From NCBI RefSeq assembly GCF_000210295.1, contig NC_026735.1:259749-323748 (forward strand): DNA of 64,000 nt, written 5' to 3'. Under the pieces are notes generated by a model that saw only the letters and a program-made list of their open reading frames with translations, made no database searches and was not told where the DNA came from. Shown here in pieces: positions 40,383 through 51,305 of this stretch. The stretch comes from Trypanosoma brucei gambiense DAL972 (Eukaryota > Euglenozoa > Kinetoplastea > Trypanosomatida > Trypanosomatidae). Made by a program: the position numbers and the translations under genes. Numbering within the stretch: the stretch's first letter is position 1; every line of letters starts with the position of its first letter.

Positions 40383-41631
40383 GTTTGCGAAGTCATGCAA
40401 ACGCGGTGAGAGAAGGTGATGGAATTGTACTGGTGGTGGCGAAGTGTGAGCGTGTCTCGTAACGTAAGACGTGTATTTCATGTTAAAGGAATAAATCTGT
40501 TTGGGATCTGGTGTTGGCGGGAAAATGGAGCGCAACGGTAGGGGAGAGGTATCGCCGGCTTGTATGCGTATATATAAATATATATATATATATGTAATTT
40601 AATCTTCCAATGGGGTTCGGTGTTTCCCCACTATTTCAAGAAGCTGGAGGAAGGGACCATGACGCGAGGGAACACGTCATCTGGTTGATTGGGACCGGCG
40701 TTATTGTGGAATTTGTGAGTTGCCTCATTTTAGCGCTGCGACAAAGTGGGAAAAACGGAGGGGGAGGGGAGTGATGGGCGGTTCAAGCTTTCGGCTTTTT
40801 CCGCTTTTCACACAGGTTTTGTGCTGCTGTCCCGCCCTTCGCCTCGGGGGCATCTGGTGGTTGTAATTGTTGTTTTCATTTCGTGATTTCCACTTGTTGT
40901 TGTCCATACTCCCGGGAGCTCTGCGCTTCCCTGAGCATTATTGGGCTTCTTCCTTAGCATGATCGTATTTTTCTTATTATTATCACCACCACCATCACGT
41001 ACCACCACCACCACCTTCATCTTCATCTTCATTCTTATCCTTCATTAGGATGGACAAAAAATGACTGCCACGTGAGGTATTCCATCACCTGAATCCGATT
41101 GCGCGTCGGGCACGTGCTGAAGGTAATGCTAAACTTCGTTGAAACGCGCTGTTGGAAGTTTCACGCTTCCATCGTAGGAGGCTAAAAGGTTTGTATACAC
41201 TTAGCTGGTTATATATGCTGTCGTACCGCCACTTTAAAGTTATTTTAGCATGCTTTGTGAGTTTTTCTTTTTCCTCCCTTCATTGCGTGGTGATCGTTTT
41301 AACCACGGTGCTGTTAGCAGAACGTGCCCGGTGTGTTAGTTATGGCGCCTTTCATTTCATGCAACCGTGGCGTAAAGTGGTTTATTGGCCCACGGAAGGG
41401 ACAAACGAGTTACGATGATGATGATGATTATTATTATTTCTCTGTGTGTACCTTGAAGCGCTCTGTTGGGTGAAAGGGTAAATATTGAGAGTTGAAGGTC
41501 GAAAAAGTAACAGCGGGAGGGAAACACGACCGGTCGTTGACTCAAAGCAATGCCTCGGTGGAGGGGGAGGGGGAGGGAGGGAGGTTCCTTCATCTGTTCC
41601 CTTTAAGATAAAGCGTTTTTTTTTTTTTGCA

Positions 41632-41696
<65 letters not shown>

Positions 41697-42430
41697 CCCC
41701 CTCCCTTCCCCCCCTCGGCTTAAGAGTGCTCATGATAGGAATCGGTTAATGCACCGCGTGGGGGGAAAGAGAGTTGAAAGGTGGAGGTAATGGGAAGTTG
41801 TGCTGCACGACACAACATGATGGATAACACAATCATGAATGGTGGGGTTACGCGTCGGTTCTTTTTGTGGTACAAATGATGGAATAAAAATTTGAAGGAG
41901 GAGTGTTTTTGTGTATTTATGTATTTGCACTGCAACGATTTAATGCATAACGAGGCACCAGGAGATATTATGTTATTGGTGGTAGCTTACCCTTGTAGTT
42001 TTAATCGTAAGAAACGAATGACAACAACACCAACAAAAGCCGCAGTTTATTTGGGTTTCGAGGAGTGTTTGCTTCGTTGTGGAGCTATACGTTAATTCTC
42101 TTGCTAGTTAGAGCTTCGCTCATTGTTGTAGTAGTGATAAAGAAGTTGTTATCAGCAGTCTTGTGTCCCAGCTTTAATATAAAATAGTTTGGGGGAGTTT
42201 CACTGGAGTATTGTGCTGCGGGTAGTTGAAGAGCATGGTAAGTTATTTTGGCCGGTAGAGCTTTGGTGGCAATTTTTAACGGTGGGAGGTTTCGTGGTGG
42301 CAGGGATGTGGCAACTGTGGAAAGTCGTGTTTTTCGAAGGCGTTGAGGGTGGGGAGACGGAGATAATTTACATTTCCATGCCGTTTGTTTTTTTGGTCCG
42401 ATACCACTCATGATTGTGTACGCGACTGCT
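40383..42430 (+). other. Spacer between housekeeping genes and the ISG65 locus
   Basis: About 2 kb without a convincing gene. It holds an (AT)n tract (40568-40592), CACCAC and CTTCAT repeats (40985-41030), GGAGGG repeats (41560-41580) and the long GT microsatellite. The ORFs at 41152-41418, 41485-41790 and 41892-42095 lack ATG at their 5' end or run through the repeat. Directional transcription appears to continue, as ISG65 is on the same strand. Confidence 0.5.
41635..41694. repeat. (GT)n microsatellite, about 30 units
   Basis: An uninterrupted GT run of about 60 bp, following a T12 tract and flanked by C-rich sequence. Confidence 0.95.
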
Positions 42431-44040
42431 AAGATGAGTTCACTGAAACCAACACTGTTTGCTCAACGAGCCGATTTCCCTGGTTACGCGTGGAGCGTCG
42501 GTGTTTGAGCAGCGTAAAATTTCCAAACGCCCCTTTTCACTTGCCGACTGTGTGCCGCGTCACGTGTTTGTTAGCGGTTTTGTGGTGCTCAACATTATAG
42601 AAAACAACGCGCTTGTAGGGACGGGATGTGTGTAAAGAACTGTTGCAACGGCATTTGCCTCTTCAATGGGAAGTTGTGGTAAAATGGTGTCGATTGGAAG
42701 GGTTTGCGAGGACAGCGTATCACTTCGTTACCAGGGGGAAAGAAGGTTGAGGGAAGTATTATATATATATATATATATTACTGATATGGTGGAGTTTTGT
42801 GGGAAGTTCGGTGTGGTTTTCAAATTGTTCTTCTAGTAGCAAGAAGTGTGCACAGCCCTGCAGGGGCAAGTGAGGGGTCCAAGCATAAAGATGGTGATTG
42901 ATTCACCATGCAACCCTTAAGGAAAAGGAGAGGCGATTGGAAATATCGTTACTTTTGCAAAAGAGATCAAGCAACCGCGCCTGGCCGGAAGTAAAAGCGG
43001 AGTGCGCAGCGAAGGTGGCTACTTCAATTGGGTTTACGGGATAGCGGGTTAACGGTGCTACAAGAAAGGCCTCTTCGAGGAAATGGTAGTATCATTTTGA
43101 GTGGTAAATCCAGTGATGTTAAATTTCGTCACAGGCACCGATGTAGCGAATGGAGGCGTTCGCCCCATCTTTCGTGGTGTTCTTTTTCGTGGTAAAGCGG
43201 AGGCACGATCAGTGTGTGGACGACTTCCCGGATGATGAGAACACCACCATAAGGGGGAGCTTAACCGTTGTGCGGAATAAAGAGTGCATTGGTATGGGAA
43301 CAACTGTCGGACAGATTTTTGAAAGGCCCAAGGGGTAGGGAAATGGAATTTGAGGTGTATTTGGTGACGCAGCCAGAAGCATGGGCGGTGGGAGTTCATC
43401 GTTGACATGTACCTTTTAGTGTTGCCTTGTTATGCTACTGTTCGGTCTGGATCCGTAGAGGAAGAAGATGGGTTTCCTCAATTCTCAAGTCGGAGATCTT
43501 TGGTGAGGAGTTTAATTGTAGGTTTCCCTATTCATCCGCAACAAAAACAAGAGACAAGGTAAACGATGCCCACAGAATAGTTTAACCTTTGGATTGGGTG
43601 CTTTTCTGTTGACACAGGCAACTTATAAGATAAGTTGGTTTTTATATCTGTGGAGGACATCTCCTTCCAGTTACCGCGGGAGGGACACTTCAACTCACTG
43701 ACAGGTTACACCCCAATTCACTCACCGACGATGAGAAAAGCCGCAGCGCTGCGAACTTATGCCTTCATTTTCAAACTCACACCTTACTGTTGTGGCCCCA
43801 ACGAGCGCTTTATTCCCTAATGAGATAAGACAGGTAATTCTGCATTATTTGCCATTATATGATCGGCACTAAGCACTCAGTTTTTTTCCTTGTCCTTTCT
43901 TTCGTCTTTCGAATGTGAGGACATTTTTCAGTTTCTTTTCTTCCTGCGGTAATACCTTACCTATATTTTTTAAAATGAAGAATTGACACAATAGAGAAAA
44001 TATTTTCACTTGAAGAAACCGTTGTTGATTTTCTCTTCCA
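42431..44040 (+). repeat. Array-flanking segment, copy A
   Basis: About 1.6 kb immediately upstream of the first array unit. It reappears at 53882-55490 with a constant offset of 11,451 and almost no differences (one substitution noticed near the left edge). It holds a short (AT)n (42762-42778) and ORFs of 62 (43150) and 61 codons (43635) identical in both copies, which I cannot identify and which may be remnants of a decayed gene. The right end carries GTAATACCTTACCTATATTTTTT and ATAGAGAAAATATTTTCACTT, the flank version of sequence found before every unit (internal units read GAGTAAAT). Confidence 0.85.
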
Positions 44041-44053
44041 TTTGTAAATTCAG
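44022..44053 (+). promoter_or_regulatory. Predicted spliced-leader acceptor of the 125-codon array gene
   Basis: A pyrimidine-rich stretch (TTGTTGATTTTCTCTTCC...) ends in the first AG at 44052-44053, 42 nt before the ATG at 44095. The same arrangement recurs before each copy, for example AG at 47601-47602. This pattern fits trans-splicing and supports the ATG chosen for the small gene. Confidence 0.55.
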
Positions 44054-44094
44054 CTGATCGTTTGAAGCATCCATCTCTCACACTGTACGTCATC

Positions 44095-44472
44095 ATGGCT
44101 AGCATGCTTCATGAAACTGCCACAACCGTATCATACAGGGGAGCGCTATGCAAATTAGCATGTGTTGAGCTACAAGGGATTAATTTATCACCACCTCAAA
44201 GGCTGTGCCGCTTGGGGTTGCTGATCAGTCGTGAGATCAACTGGCTGGCAGCAGTCCTCGAGGAATGGGAAGAAAAATATATGCTTTTGACATGTGTGCC
44301 GTACCGTGGTGTTGTGGACGCGTTTACAACCCTGCTCAGGACAATTAAGCGGCACCTGGAGACAGAGAACAGTTCAAAGGACAATGAAAAGGAGTGGGAT
44401 GCGTTGCTGGCTTCTAGCATTACTGAATTTCAGGTGGAGGTTATGGAAATCGGAAAGGGTAAGAGTTACTAG
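44095..44472 (+). CDS. Unrecognised small protein co-amplified with ISG65, copy 1
   Basis: A 125-residue soluble-looking protein: no signal peptide, no transmembrane span, mostly predicted helix, slightly acidic, with four Cys (19, 23, 38, 67). Distinct segments are YRGALCKLACVELQGINLSPPQRLC, REINWLAAVLEEWEEKY, VPYRGVVDAFTTLLRTIKRHLE, and a polar tail ending GKGKSY. I do not recognise the family. The start is the ATG at 44095, 42 nt after the acceptor AG; the frame runs back only to a TTG at 44062. A second in-frame ATG is three codons later. Array-first copy, with Cys23 (LACVEL). Constant pairing with ISG65 on the same strand suggests joint amplification and possibly related function, but that is inference. 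Confidence 0.75.
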   Translation: MASMLHETATTVSYRGALCKLACVELQGINLSPPQRLCRLGLLISREINWLAAVLEEWEEKYMLLTCVPYRGVVDAFTTLLRTIKRHLETENSSKDNEKEWDALLASSITEFQVEVMEIGKGKSY

Positions 44473-46019
44473 CATTTTTTTTCTTTTCTTCCTACATGGA
44501 CATTTAACTTTTTTTCCTCTTTTTTTTACGGTGGTATATCCTCTTTTTTTGTCACCCAATGGTTAAATTACCATGCGGTGACAAAACAAAGACTCGGTTT
44601 GCAAACTCATTGAAAGTAATAGAGTACGCATACCTAAAAAAAAGTGTATGCGGAGTGGATTATGTATTCTCATGAAATCAATCATTCAACTATATAATGC
44701 AAAGCGTAAACAACTGGACGACGGGAGAAAATAGATTTAATTTTTGCGATGCCGCTATAAATAACTCCTTCACTAACCGTTATTGCTCGACGTAGCATCA
44801 CTAGGTAAACCTTTACGCGTTCGTCTGCTTTGAATGCACTAGTTCATACAGCTCCCTAAAGTCTAACTCCGTCTCAACTCTTTCCCCACTCTTACACATC
44901 GAATAGTCTTTGGCAAAATACAAACCTTTGGGAGTCACACCTCCACAAGAAATTAGTTATAGCTAGTCTTTCTCCACTGTGCAGATTATGCATCCTTATC
45001 AATTGCCTCGGCTGATAACTTAAATTGACAGCGTAATTGAACTATCCGTCTCTGTTATGAGTCCCTGATGGCAGTACTCGTGGTTTCCATAGGAGGGGGA
45101 ACGACCCGTCCCAATAATCCAAATTTGAGGGGTTAAAGGGTAGTAAAATACATTACTTTCATCAGATGAGAGACACACGAAATGACTTAAGGGAGCGAGA
45201 GTGGCATTCTGAACCTGTAAAATGTGTACCTTGCCTGCTTCTTCATGCCATGAAATGTAAATATATCCCAAACATTCAAGTCTGCTTTGTCGATATATTT
45301 GTCACAGAAGTGTAGTGGGTTACATGGTCTGTGTGAACTAGGGATCGGAAACTCTCAGGTGGCAGTTTATTGTGGTGTAATGTATGCATGGCCGCAGTGT
45401 TGAATACCATTCCTCATATCTACTCGATGAGTTCAGTTTTGGTGAGTTAGCCTATGATTATCTCCTCGATGTTTTATCTCGGGGTTTAGTAGAGATGGAC
45501 ACATCTAAAGTTATGGGGGCGGCTGTTACCTGTGGGAGTCCTATTATAAAGTGGTGAGTACTGTGCCTCTTTTATGGCTGCTGTCAGACAAGCATTTTGT
45601 TTTGTGTGGAGACGGACTTTCCTCCATTTGCTTTGGAGGGACGATTTAAGTCACTGCTGGTTTCTGTTGTGCAATAGAAACGCGAGAGGCAAAGTGTGTC
45701 TGTTGAAGTGCGATTATTCTTTTTGGGGCGTCTTCATTACCGGGATGTTGGGAATGCTGATTACTGCTGTTTCCACTGTAGTGAGGCGAATAAACAGCTG
45801 CAAGTGTGTTTCGGATCCCTTTAGTTTTTAGTAAATCCTTTTCCGAATATGTGAATACCAAGCGTACACATGCGCAATAATTTCCAAGCTAATATTTGTA
45901 ACTCTGGATATTTCACAACTTGGGTATGCATGTAGCATTGTAAATTGCTTTGCTTCTTTTGCCAAATAATTTGTGGAAGAGTTCTTGATAAGACTGAAAG
46001 GTGGAATAATATAAAAAAA
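44473..46019 (+). other. Large array spacer (small gene to ISG65)
   Basis: 1,547 bp, repeated at 48022-49303 (with gap), 51306-52851, 55924-57465 and 61078-62624, all near-identical. It starts with a T-rich 3' UTR-like stretch (44475-44560). An 85-codon + ORF at 45574-45831 is intact in three copies but frame-disrupted in the copies near 57023 and 62179, and a minus ORF at 45020-45271 has no features, so neither is called. Before ISG65 a pyrimidine stretch (45945-45962) and AG at 45978-45979 predict a 5' UTR of about 41 nt. Confidence 0.7.
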
Positions 46020-47330
46020 ATGATGAAGTATTTGCTGGTATTTGCAATTATTGCCACAAGAATCCCTGTGTTGTTAGTAATTGGCAGTGAGGATAACCGT
46101 GTTCCAGGAGACAAGAAGTTGACGAAAGAGGGAGCAGCGGCACTCTGTAAAATGAAGCATCTTGCTGATAAAGTTGCAAAGGAGAGATCACAAGAGTTGA
46201 AGGATAGAACTCAAAATTTTGCTGGTTATATAGAGTTCGAGTTGTATAGAATAGATTATTGGTTGGAAAAGCTGAACGGTCCGAAGGGGCGAAAAGACGG
46301 TTATGCTAAGCTGTCTGACTCTGATATAGAAAAAGTAAAGGAGATATTCAACAAGGCAAAAGATGGAATAACTAAGCAACTCCCTGAGGCAAAGAAGGCT
46401 GGTGAGGAAGCTGAAAAACTACATACTGAAGTGAAGAAGGCCGCGGAGAATGCACGCGGAGTGAGGTTAAGTGAAGGAACGAACTCTAGTGGCCTTTACA
46501 GGATTTTGGATTGGTATTGTTTTAAAGAAGGGGAGAATGCGGGTAAGAGCGACAACTGTGATGGCGTCAAGTTCAGCGTGCATTACGGAACGCACAGAAG
46601 AAGGAATGTCATTGACTGCGGCGACGAGAAAGCGAACAAATATGGGGATGCTTCATCAAAAACATTGGAAGACACCTTGAAACAATGGGAAAGCAAGAAA
46701 CCGCAAGCCACAGGCGCAAGCGGTGGGAATGACGTGTGCAAAGCCGCCGCATCTTCGGAGAACTATCCGTGCACCATGACAGAGGAGTGGCAGACTCCCT
46801 ATAGGAAAACATTTGAAAAATTGAAAGAACTTGAGGATGCGTACCAAAGGGGCAAGAAGGCTCATGATGCTATGTTGGGTTACGCTAATACTGCACATGC
46901 TGTGAACACGAAAGTGGAACAGGAAAAGCCGCTGGCAGAGGTGATAGCGGCAGCTAAGGAAGCAGGGAAAAAGGGCGCGAAAATTATAATACCCGCAGCT
47001 GCCCCAGCAACACCGACTAACAGCACGAAAAATGAAGATAGTGCTCCAACCGAGCATGTTGATAGAGGGATTGCAACAAATGAAACACAGGTGGAAGTTG
47101 GTATTGATGCTGACTTTGATAGTCTCCTAGATGCCACAGAGGCTGCAGAGGTAACGCATAGACATCAGAGAACAGCAATGATTATATTAGCAGTCCTTGT
47201 ACCTGCCATTATTCTTGTGGTTACGGCCGTTGCATTCTTCATAATGGTGAAACGAAGGAGGAATAACTCCCATGATGTGGACACCGGAAAAGCGGAGGGT
47301 GGGGTTTCTAGCGTAAAAGTAGTAATGTAG
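46020..47330 (+). CDS. ISG65: Invariant surface glycoprotein ISG65, copy 1
   Basis: A 436-residue type I membrane protein: signal peptide (about 1-22, MMKYLLVFAIIATRIPVLLV), helical ectodomain with six Cys (43 and five more between about 168 and 251), a disordered Ala/Pro/Thr stalk (about 325-380), transmembrane helix (about 387-410) and a short tail starting KRRRNNS with further Lys. ISG65 is a bloodstream-stage protein spread over the cell surface, endocytosed after tail-lysine ubiquitination, and reported to bind complement C3. This copy is unique in codons about 201-268 (GDEKANKYGDASSKTLEDTL and onward), where all other copies carry a different block, although the Cys pattern and length are preserved. 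The start is the first of two adjacent ATG codons; TTG extensions upstream are not credible. Confidence 0.95.
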   Translation: MMKYLLVFAIIATRIPVLLVIGSEDNRVPGDKKLTKEGAAALCKMKHLADKVAKERSQELKDRTQNFAGYIEFELYRIDYWLEKLNGPKGRKDGYAKLSDSDIEKVKEIFNKAKDGITKQLPEAKKAGEEAEKLHTEVKKAAENARGVRLSEGTNSSGLYRILDWYCFKEGENAGKSDNCDGVKFSVHYGTHRRRNVIDCGDEKANKYGDASSKTLEDTLKQWESKKPQATGASGGNDVCKAAASSENYPCTMTEEWQTPYRKTFEKLKELEDAYQRGKKAHDAMLGYANTAHAVNTKVEQEKPLAEVIAAAKEAGKKGAKIIIPAAAPATPTNSTKNEDSAPTEHVDRGIATNETQVEVGIDADFDSLLDATEAAEVTHRHQRTAMIILAVLVPAIILVVTAVAFFIMVKRRRNNSHDVDTGKAEGGVSSVKVVM

Positions 47331-47643
47331 ACTCACCTTCACTCTTAGGCAAATGTGCAGTTTTTTTTTTTAAACAGCGAGTGCAAATAAGGAAAACTAA
47401 AGAGAATGAAAATGGTAATGAGTTGAATAAAAGTATATAGATTCATGAGATAGGGAAGAAGTTCTAGCAGCCTTTTCGTTGTTTTTGTTTTGTGGTAATA
47501 CCTTACCTATATTTTTTTAAAAAATAAAGAATTGACACAATAGAGTAAATATTTTCACTTGAAGAAACCGTTGTTGATTTTCTCTTCCATTTGTAAATTC
47601 AGCTGATCGTTTGAAGCATCCATCTCTCACACTGTACGTCATC
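47331..47643 (+). other. Small array spacer (ISG65 3' UTR to next small gene)
   Basis: 313 bp, recurring at 50615-50927, 58777-59089, 60387-60699 and (partial) 63936-64000. It begins ACTCACCTTCACTCTTAGGC, has a T-run followed by AAACAGCGAGTG, and ends with the trans-splice signal of the next small gene. Homopolymer lengths vary slightly between copies. As the ISG65 3' UTR it may carry the stage-specific expression signals known to act from 3' UTRs in trypanosomes; no specific element was recognised. Confidence 0.65.
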
Positions 47644-48021
47644 ATGGCTAGCATGCTTCATGAAACTGCCACAACCGTATCATACAGGGGAGCGCTATGC
47701 AAATTAGCAGGTGTTGAGCTACAAGGGATTAATTTATCACCACCTCAAAGGCTGTGCCGCTTGGGGTTGCTGATCAGTCGTGAGATCAACTGGCTGGCAG
47801 CAGTCCTCGAGGAATGGGAAGAAAAATATATGCTTTTGACATGTGTGCCGTACCGTGGTGTTGTGGACGCGTTTACAACCCTGCTCAGGACAATTAAGCG
47901 GCACCTGGAGACAGAGAACAGTTCAAAGGACAATGAAAAGGAGTGGGATGCGTTGCTGGCTTCTAGCATTACTGAATTTCAGGTGGAGGTTATGGAAATC
48001 GGAAAGGGTAAGAGTTACTAG
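47644..48021 (+). CDS. Unrecognised small protein co-amplified with ISG65, copy 2
   Basis: It is identical to copy 1 at protein level except for Gly at residue 23 in place of Cys (LAGVEL). It is an internal unit: its upstream flank has the GAGTAAAT form. The acceptor AG at 47601-47602 is conserved. It lies 313 bp after the stop of ISG65 copy 1. Confidence 0.75.
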   Translation: MASMLHETATTVSYRGALCKLAGVELQGINLSPPQRLCRLGLLISREINWLAAVLEEWEEKYMLLTCVPYRGVVDAFTTLLRTIKRHLETENSSKDNEKEWDALLASSITEFQVEVMEIGKGKSY

Positions 48022-48632
48022 CATTTTTTTTCTTTTCTTCCTACATGGACATTTAACTTTTTTTCCTCTTTTTTTTACGGTGGTATATCCTCTTTTTTTG
48101 TCACCCAATGGTTAAATTACCATGCGGTGACAAAACAAAGATTCGGTTTTCAAACTCATTGAAAGTAATAGAGTACGCATACCTAAAAAAAAGTGTATGC
48201 GGAGTGGATTATGTATTCTCATGAAATCAATCATTCAACTATATAATGCAAAGCGTAAACAACTGGACGACGGGAGAAAATAGATTTAATTTTTGCGATG
48301 CCGCTATAAATAACTCCTTCACTAACCGTTATTGCTCGACGTAGCATCACTAGGTAAACCTTTACGCGTTCGTCTGCTTTGAATGCACTAGTTCATACAG
48401 CTCCCTAAAGTCTAACTCCGTCTCAACTCTTTCCCCACTCTTACACATCGAATAGTCTTTGGCAAAATACAAACCTTTGGGAGTCACACCTCCACAAGAA
48501 ATTAGTTATAGCTAGTCTTCCTCCACTGTGCAGATTATGCATCCTTATCATTGCCTCGGCTGATAACTTAATTGACAGCGTAATTGACTATCCGTCTCTG
48601 TTATGAGTCCCTGATGGCAGTACTCGTGGTTC

Positions 48633-48732
48633 NNNNNNNNNNNNNNNNNNNNNNNNNNNNNNNNNNNNNNNNNNNNNNNNNNNNNNNNNNNNNNNNNNNN
48701 NNNNNNNNNNNNNNNNNNNNNNNNNNNNNNNN
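48633..48732. other. Assembly gap (100 N) in array spacer
   Basis: The spacer here is 265 bp shorter than in intact units even counting the N run, so about 365 bp are missing; corresponding sequence exists at about 45080-45445 in the first unit. No gene is expected in the missing part. Confidence 0.97.
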
Positions 48733-49303
48733 AGCCTATGATTATCTCCTCGATGTTTTATCTCGGGGTTTAGTAGAGATGGACACATCTAAAGTTATGG
48801 GGGCGGCTGTTACCTGTGGGAGTCCTATTATAAAGTGGTGAGTACTGTGCCTCTTTTATGGCTGCTGTCAGACAAGCATTTTGTTTTGTGTGGAGACGGA
48901 CTTTCCTCCATTTGCTTTGGAGGGACGATTTAAGTCACTGCTGGTTTCTGTTGTGCAATAGAAACGCGAGAGGCAAAGTGTGTCTGTTGAAGTGCGATTA
49001 TTCTTTTTGGGGCGTCTTCATTACCGGGATGTTGGGAATGCTGATTACTGCTGTTTCCACTGTAGTGAGGCGAATAAACAGCTGCAAGTGTGTTTCGGAT
49101 CCCTTTAGTTTTTAGTAAATCCTTTTCCGAATATGTGAATACCAAGCGTACACATGCGCAATAATTTCCAAGCTAATATTTGTAACTCTGGATATTTCAC
49201 AACTTGGGTATGCATGTAGCATTGTAAATTGCTTTGCTTCTTTTGCCAAATAATTTGTGGAAGAGTTCTTGATAAGACTGAAAGGTGGAATAATATAAAA
49301 AAA

Positions 49304-50614
49304 ATGATGAAGTATTTGCTGGTATTTGCAATTATTGCCACAAGAATCCCTGTGTTGTTAGTAATTGGCAGTGAGGATAACCGTGTTCCAGGAGACAAGA
49401 AGTTGACGAAAGAGGGAGCAGCGGCACTCTGTAAAATGAAGCATCTTGCTGATAAAGTTGCAAAGGAGAGATCACAAGAGTTGAAGGATAGAACTCAAAA
49501 TTTTGCTGGTTATATAGAGTTCGAGTTGTATAGAATAGATTATTGGTTGGAAAAGCTGAACGGTCCGAAGGGGCGAAAAGACGGTTATGCTAAGCTGTCT
49601 GACTCTGATATAGAAAAAGTAAAGGAGATATTCAACAAGGCAAAAGATGGAATAACTAAGCAACTCCCTGAGGCAAAGAAGGCTGGTGAGGAAGCTGAAA
49701 AACTACATACTGAAGTGAAGAAGGCCGCGGAGAATGCACGCGGAGTGAGGTTAAGTGAAGGAACGAACTCTAGTGGCCTTTACAGGATTTTGGATTGGTA
49801 TTGTTTTAAAGAAGGGGAGAATGCGGGTAAGAGCGACAACTGTGATGGCGTCAAGTTCAGCGTGCATTACGGAACGCACAGAAGAAGGAATGTTATTGAC
49901 TGCAGCAGCACCGGCTATGAAGAGAATTATGATTGGTCTGCGAACGCGCTGCAAGTGGCCCTAAATAGCTGGGAGAATGTGAAGCCAAAAAAATTGGAGT
50001 CAGCCGGGTCGGACAAGAATTGCAACATCGGCCAATCTTCCGAGAGCCATCCATGCACCATGACAGAGGAGTGGCAGACTCCATACAAGGAAACTGTCGA
50101 AAAGCTAAGGGAACTTGAGGATGCGTACCAAAGGGGAAAGAAGGCTCATGATGCTATGTTGGGTTACGCTAATACCGCATATGCTGTGAACACGAAAGTG
50201 GAACAGGAAAAGCCGCTGACAGAGGTGATAGCGGCAGCTAAGGAAGCAGGGAAAAAGGGCGCGAAAATTATAATACCCGCAGCTGCCCCAGCAACACCGA
50301 CTAACAGCACGAAAAATGAAGATAGTGCTCCAACCGAGCATGTTGATAGAGGGATTGCAACAAATGAAACACAGGTGGAAGTTGGTATTGATGCTGACTT
50401 TGATAGTCTCCTAGATGCCACAGAGGCTGCAGAGGTAACGCATAGACATCAGAGAACAGCAATGATTATATTAGCAGTCCTTGTACCTGCCATTATTCTT
50501 GTGGTTACGGCCGTTGCATTCTTCATAATGGTGAAACGAAGGAGGAATAACTCCCATGATGTGGACACCGGAAAAGCGGAGGGTGGGGTTTCTAGCGTAA
50601 AAGTAGTAATGTAG
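49304..50614 (+). CDS. ISG65: Invariant surface glycoprotein ISG65, copy 2 (mosaic)
   Basis: Full length, 436 residues, with intact signal peptide, stalk, transmembrane helix and tail. It reads like copy 1 through codon 199 (including the GVRLSEGTNSSGLYRILDW block). From the Cys200 region onward it switches to the block of copies 4-6 (YDWSANALQVALNSWE, KNCNIGQSSESHPC). The result is a chimera of the two ectodomain types with breakpoints close to conserved Cys codons, which points to gene conversion or unequal crossing-over. All six Cys are kept. It also has Tyr-Ala-Val-Asn and PLTEV where copy 1 has His-Ala-Val-Asn and PLAEV. Confidence 0.95.
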   Translation: MMKYLLVFAIIATRIPVLLVIGSEDNRVPGDKKLTKEGAAALCKMKHLADKVAKERSQELKDRTQNFAGYIEFELYRIDYWLEKLNGPKGRKDGYAKLSDSDIEKVKEIFNKAKDGITKQLPEAKKAGEEAEKLHTEVKKAAENARGVRLSEGTNSSGLYRILDWYCFKEGENAGKSDNCDGVKFSVHYGTHRRRNVIDCSSTGYEENYDWSANALQVALNSWENVKPKKLESAGSDKNCNIGQSSESHPCTMTEEWQTPYKETVEKLRELEDAYQRGKKAHDAMLGYANTAYAVNTKVEQEKPLTEVIAAAKEAGKKGAKIIIPAAAPATPTNSTKNEDSAPTEHVDRGIATNETQVEVGIDADFDSLLDATEAAEVTHRHQRTAMIILAVLVPAIILVVTAVAFFIMVKRRRNNSHDVDTGKAEGGVSSVKVVM

Positions 50615-50927
50615 ACTCACCTTCACTCTTAGGCAAATGTGCAGTTTTTTTTTTTTAAACAGCGAGTGTAATTAAGGAAAACTAAAGAGAATGAAAATGG
50701 TAATGAGTTGAATAAGTATATAGATTCATGAGATAGGGAAGAAGTTCTAGCAGCCTTTTCGTTGTTTTTGTTTTGTGGTAATACCTTACCTATATTTTTT
50801 TTTAAAAATAAAGAATTGACACAATAGAGTAAATATTTTCACTTGAAGAAACCGTTGTTGATTTTCTCTTCCATTTGTAAATTCAGCTGATCGTTTGAAG
50901 CATCCATCTCTCACACTGTACGTCATC

Positions 50928-51305
50928 ATGGCTAGCATGCTTCATGAAACTGCCACAACCGTATCATACAGGGGAGCGCTATGCAAATTAGCATGTGTTG
51001 AGCTACAAGGGATTAATTTATCACCACCTCAAAGGCTGTGCCGCTTGGGGTTGCTGATCAGTCGTGAGATCAACTGGCTGGCAGCAGTCCTCGAGGAATG
51101 GGAAGAAAAATATATGCTTTTGACATGTGTGCCGTACCGTGGTGTTGTGGACGCGTTTACAACCCTGCTCAGGACAATTAAGCGGCACCTGGAGACAGAG
51201 AACAGTTCAAAGGACAATGAAAAGGAGTGGGATGCGTTGCTGGCTTCTAGCATTACTGAATTTCAGGTGGAGGTTATGGAAATCGGAAAGGGTAAGAGTT
51301 ACTAG
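50928..51305 (+). CDS. Unrecognised small protein co-amplified with ISG65, copy 3
   Basis: The protein is identical to copy 1, including Cys at residue 23 (LACVEL). It is an internal unit by its upstream flank. Its intact frame in the third unit adds to the case that the ORF is under coding constraint or recent homogenisation. Confidence 0.75.
   Translation: MASMLHETATTVSYRGALCKLACVELQGINLSPPQRLCRLGLLISREINWLAAVLEEWEEKYMLLTCVPYRGVVDAFTTLLRTIKRHLETENSSKDNEKEWDALLASSITEFQVEVMEIGKGKSY

Noticed and set aside
41152..41418. 88-codon + ORF upstream of the array
   Set aside because: It begins with TTG, has no family resemblance and no clear acceptor.
44062..44094. 11-codon extension of the small array gene
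   Set aside because: It begins with TTG just after the splice acceptor; the ATG at 44095 is the first usable start.
45020..45271. Minus-strand 83-codon ORF repeated in several units
   Set aside because: It is conserved only because the whole spacer is homogenised, starts opposite to transcription, and shows no domain or signal.
45945..46019. 25-codon N-terminal extension of ISG65 (also at 49229)
   Set aside because: It begins with TTG and would bury the signal peptide; copies 3, 4 and 6 do not keep the extension in frame.
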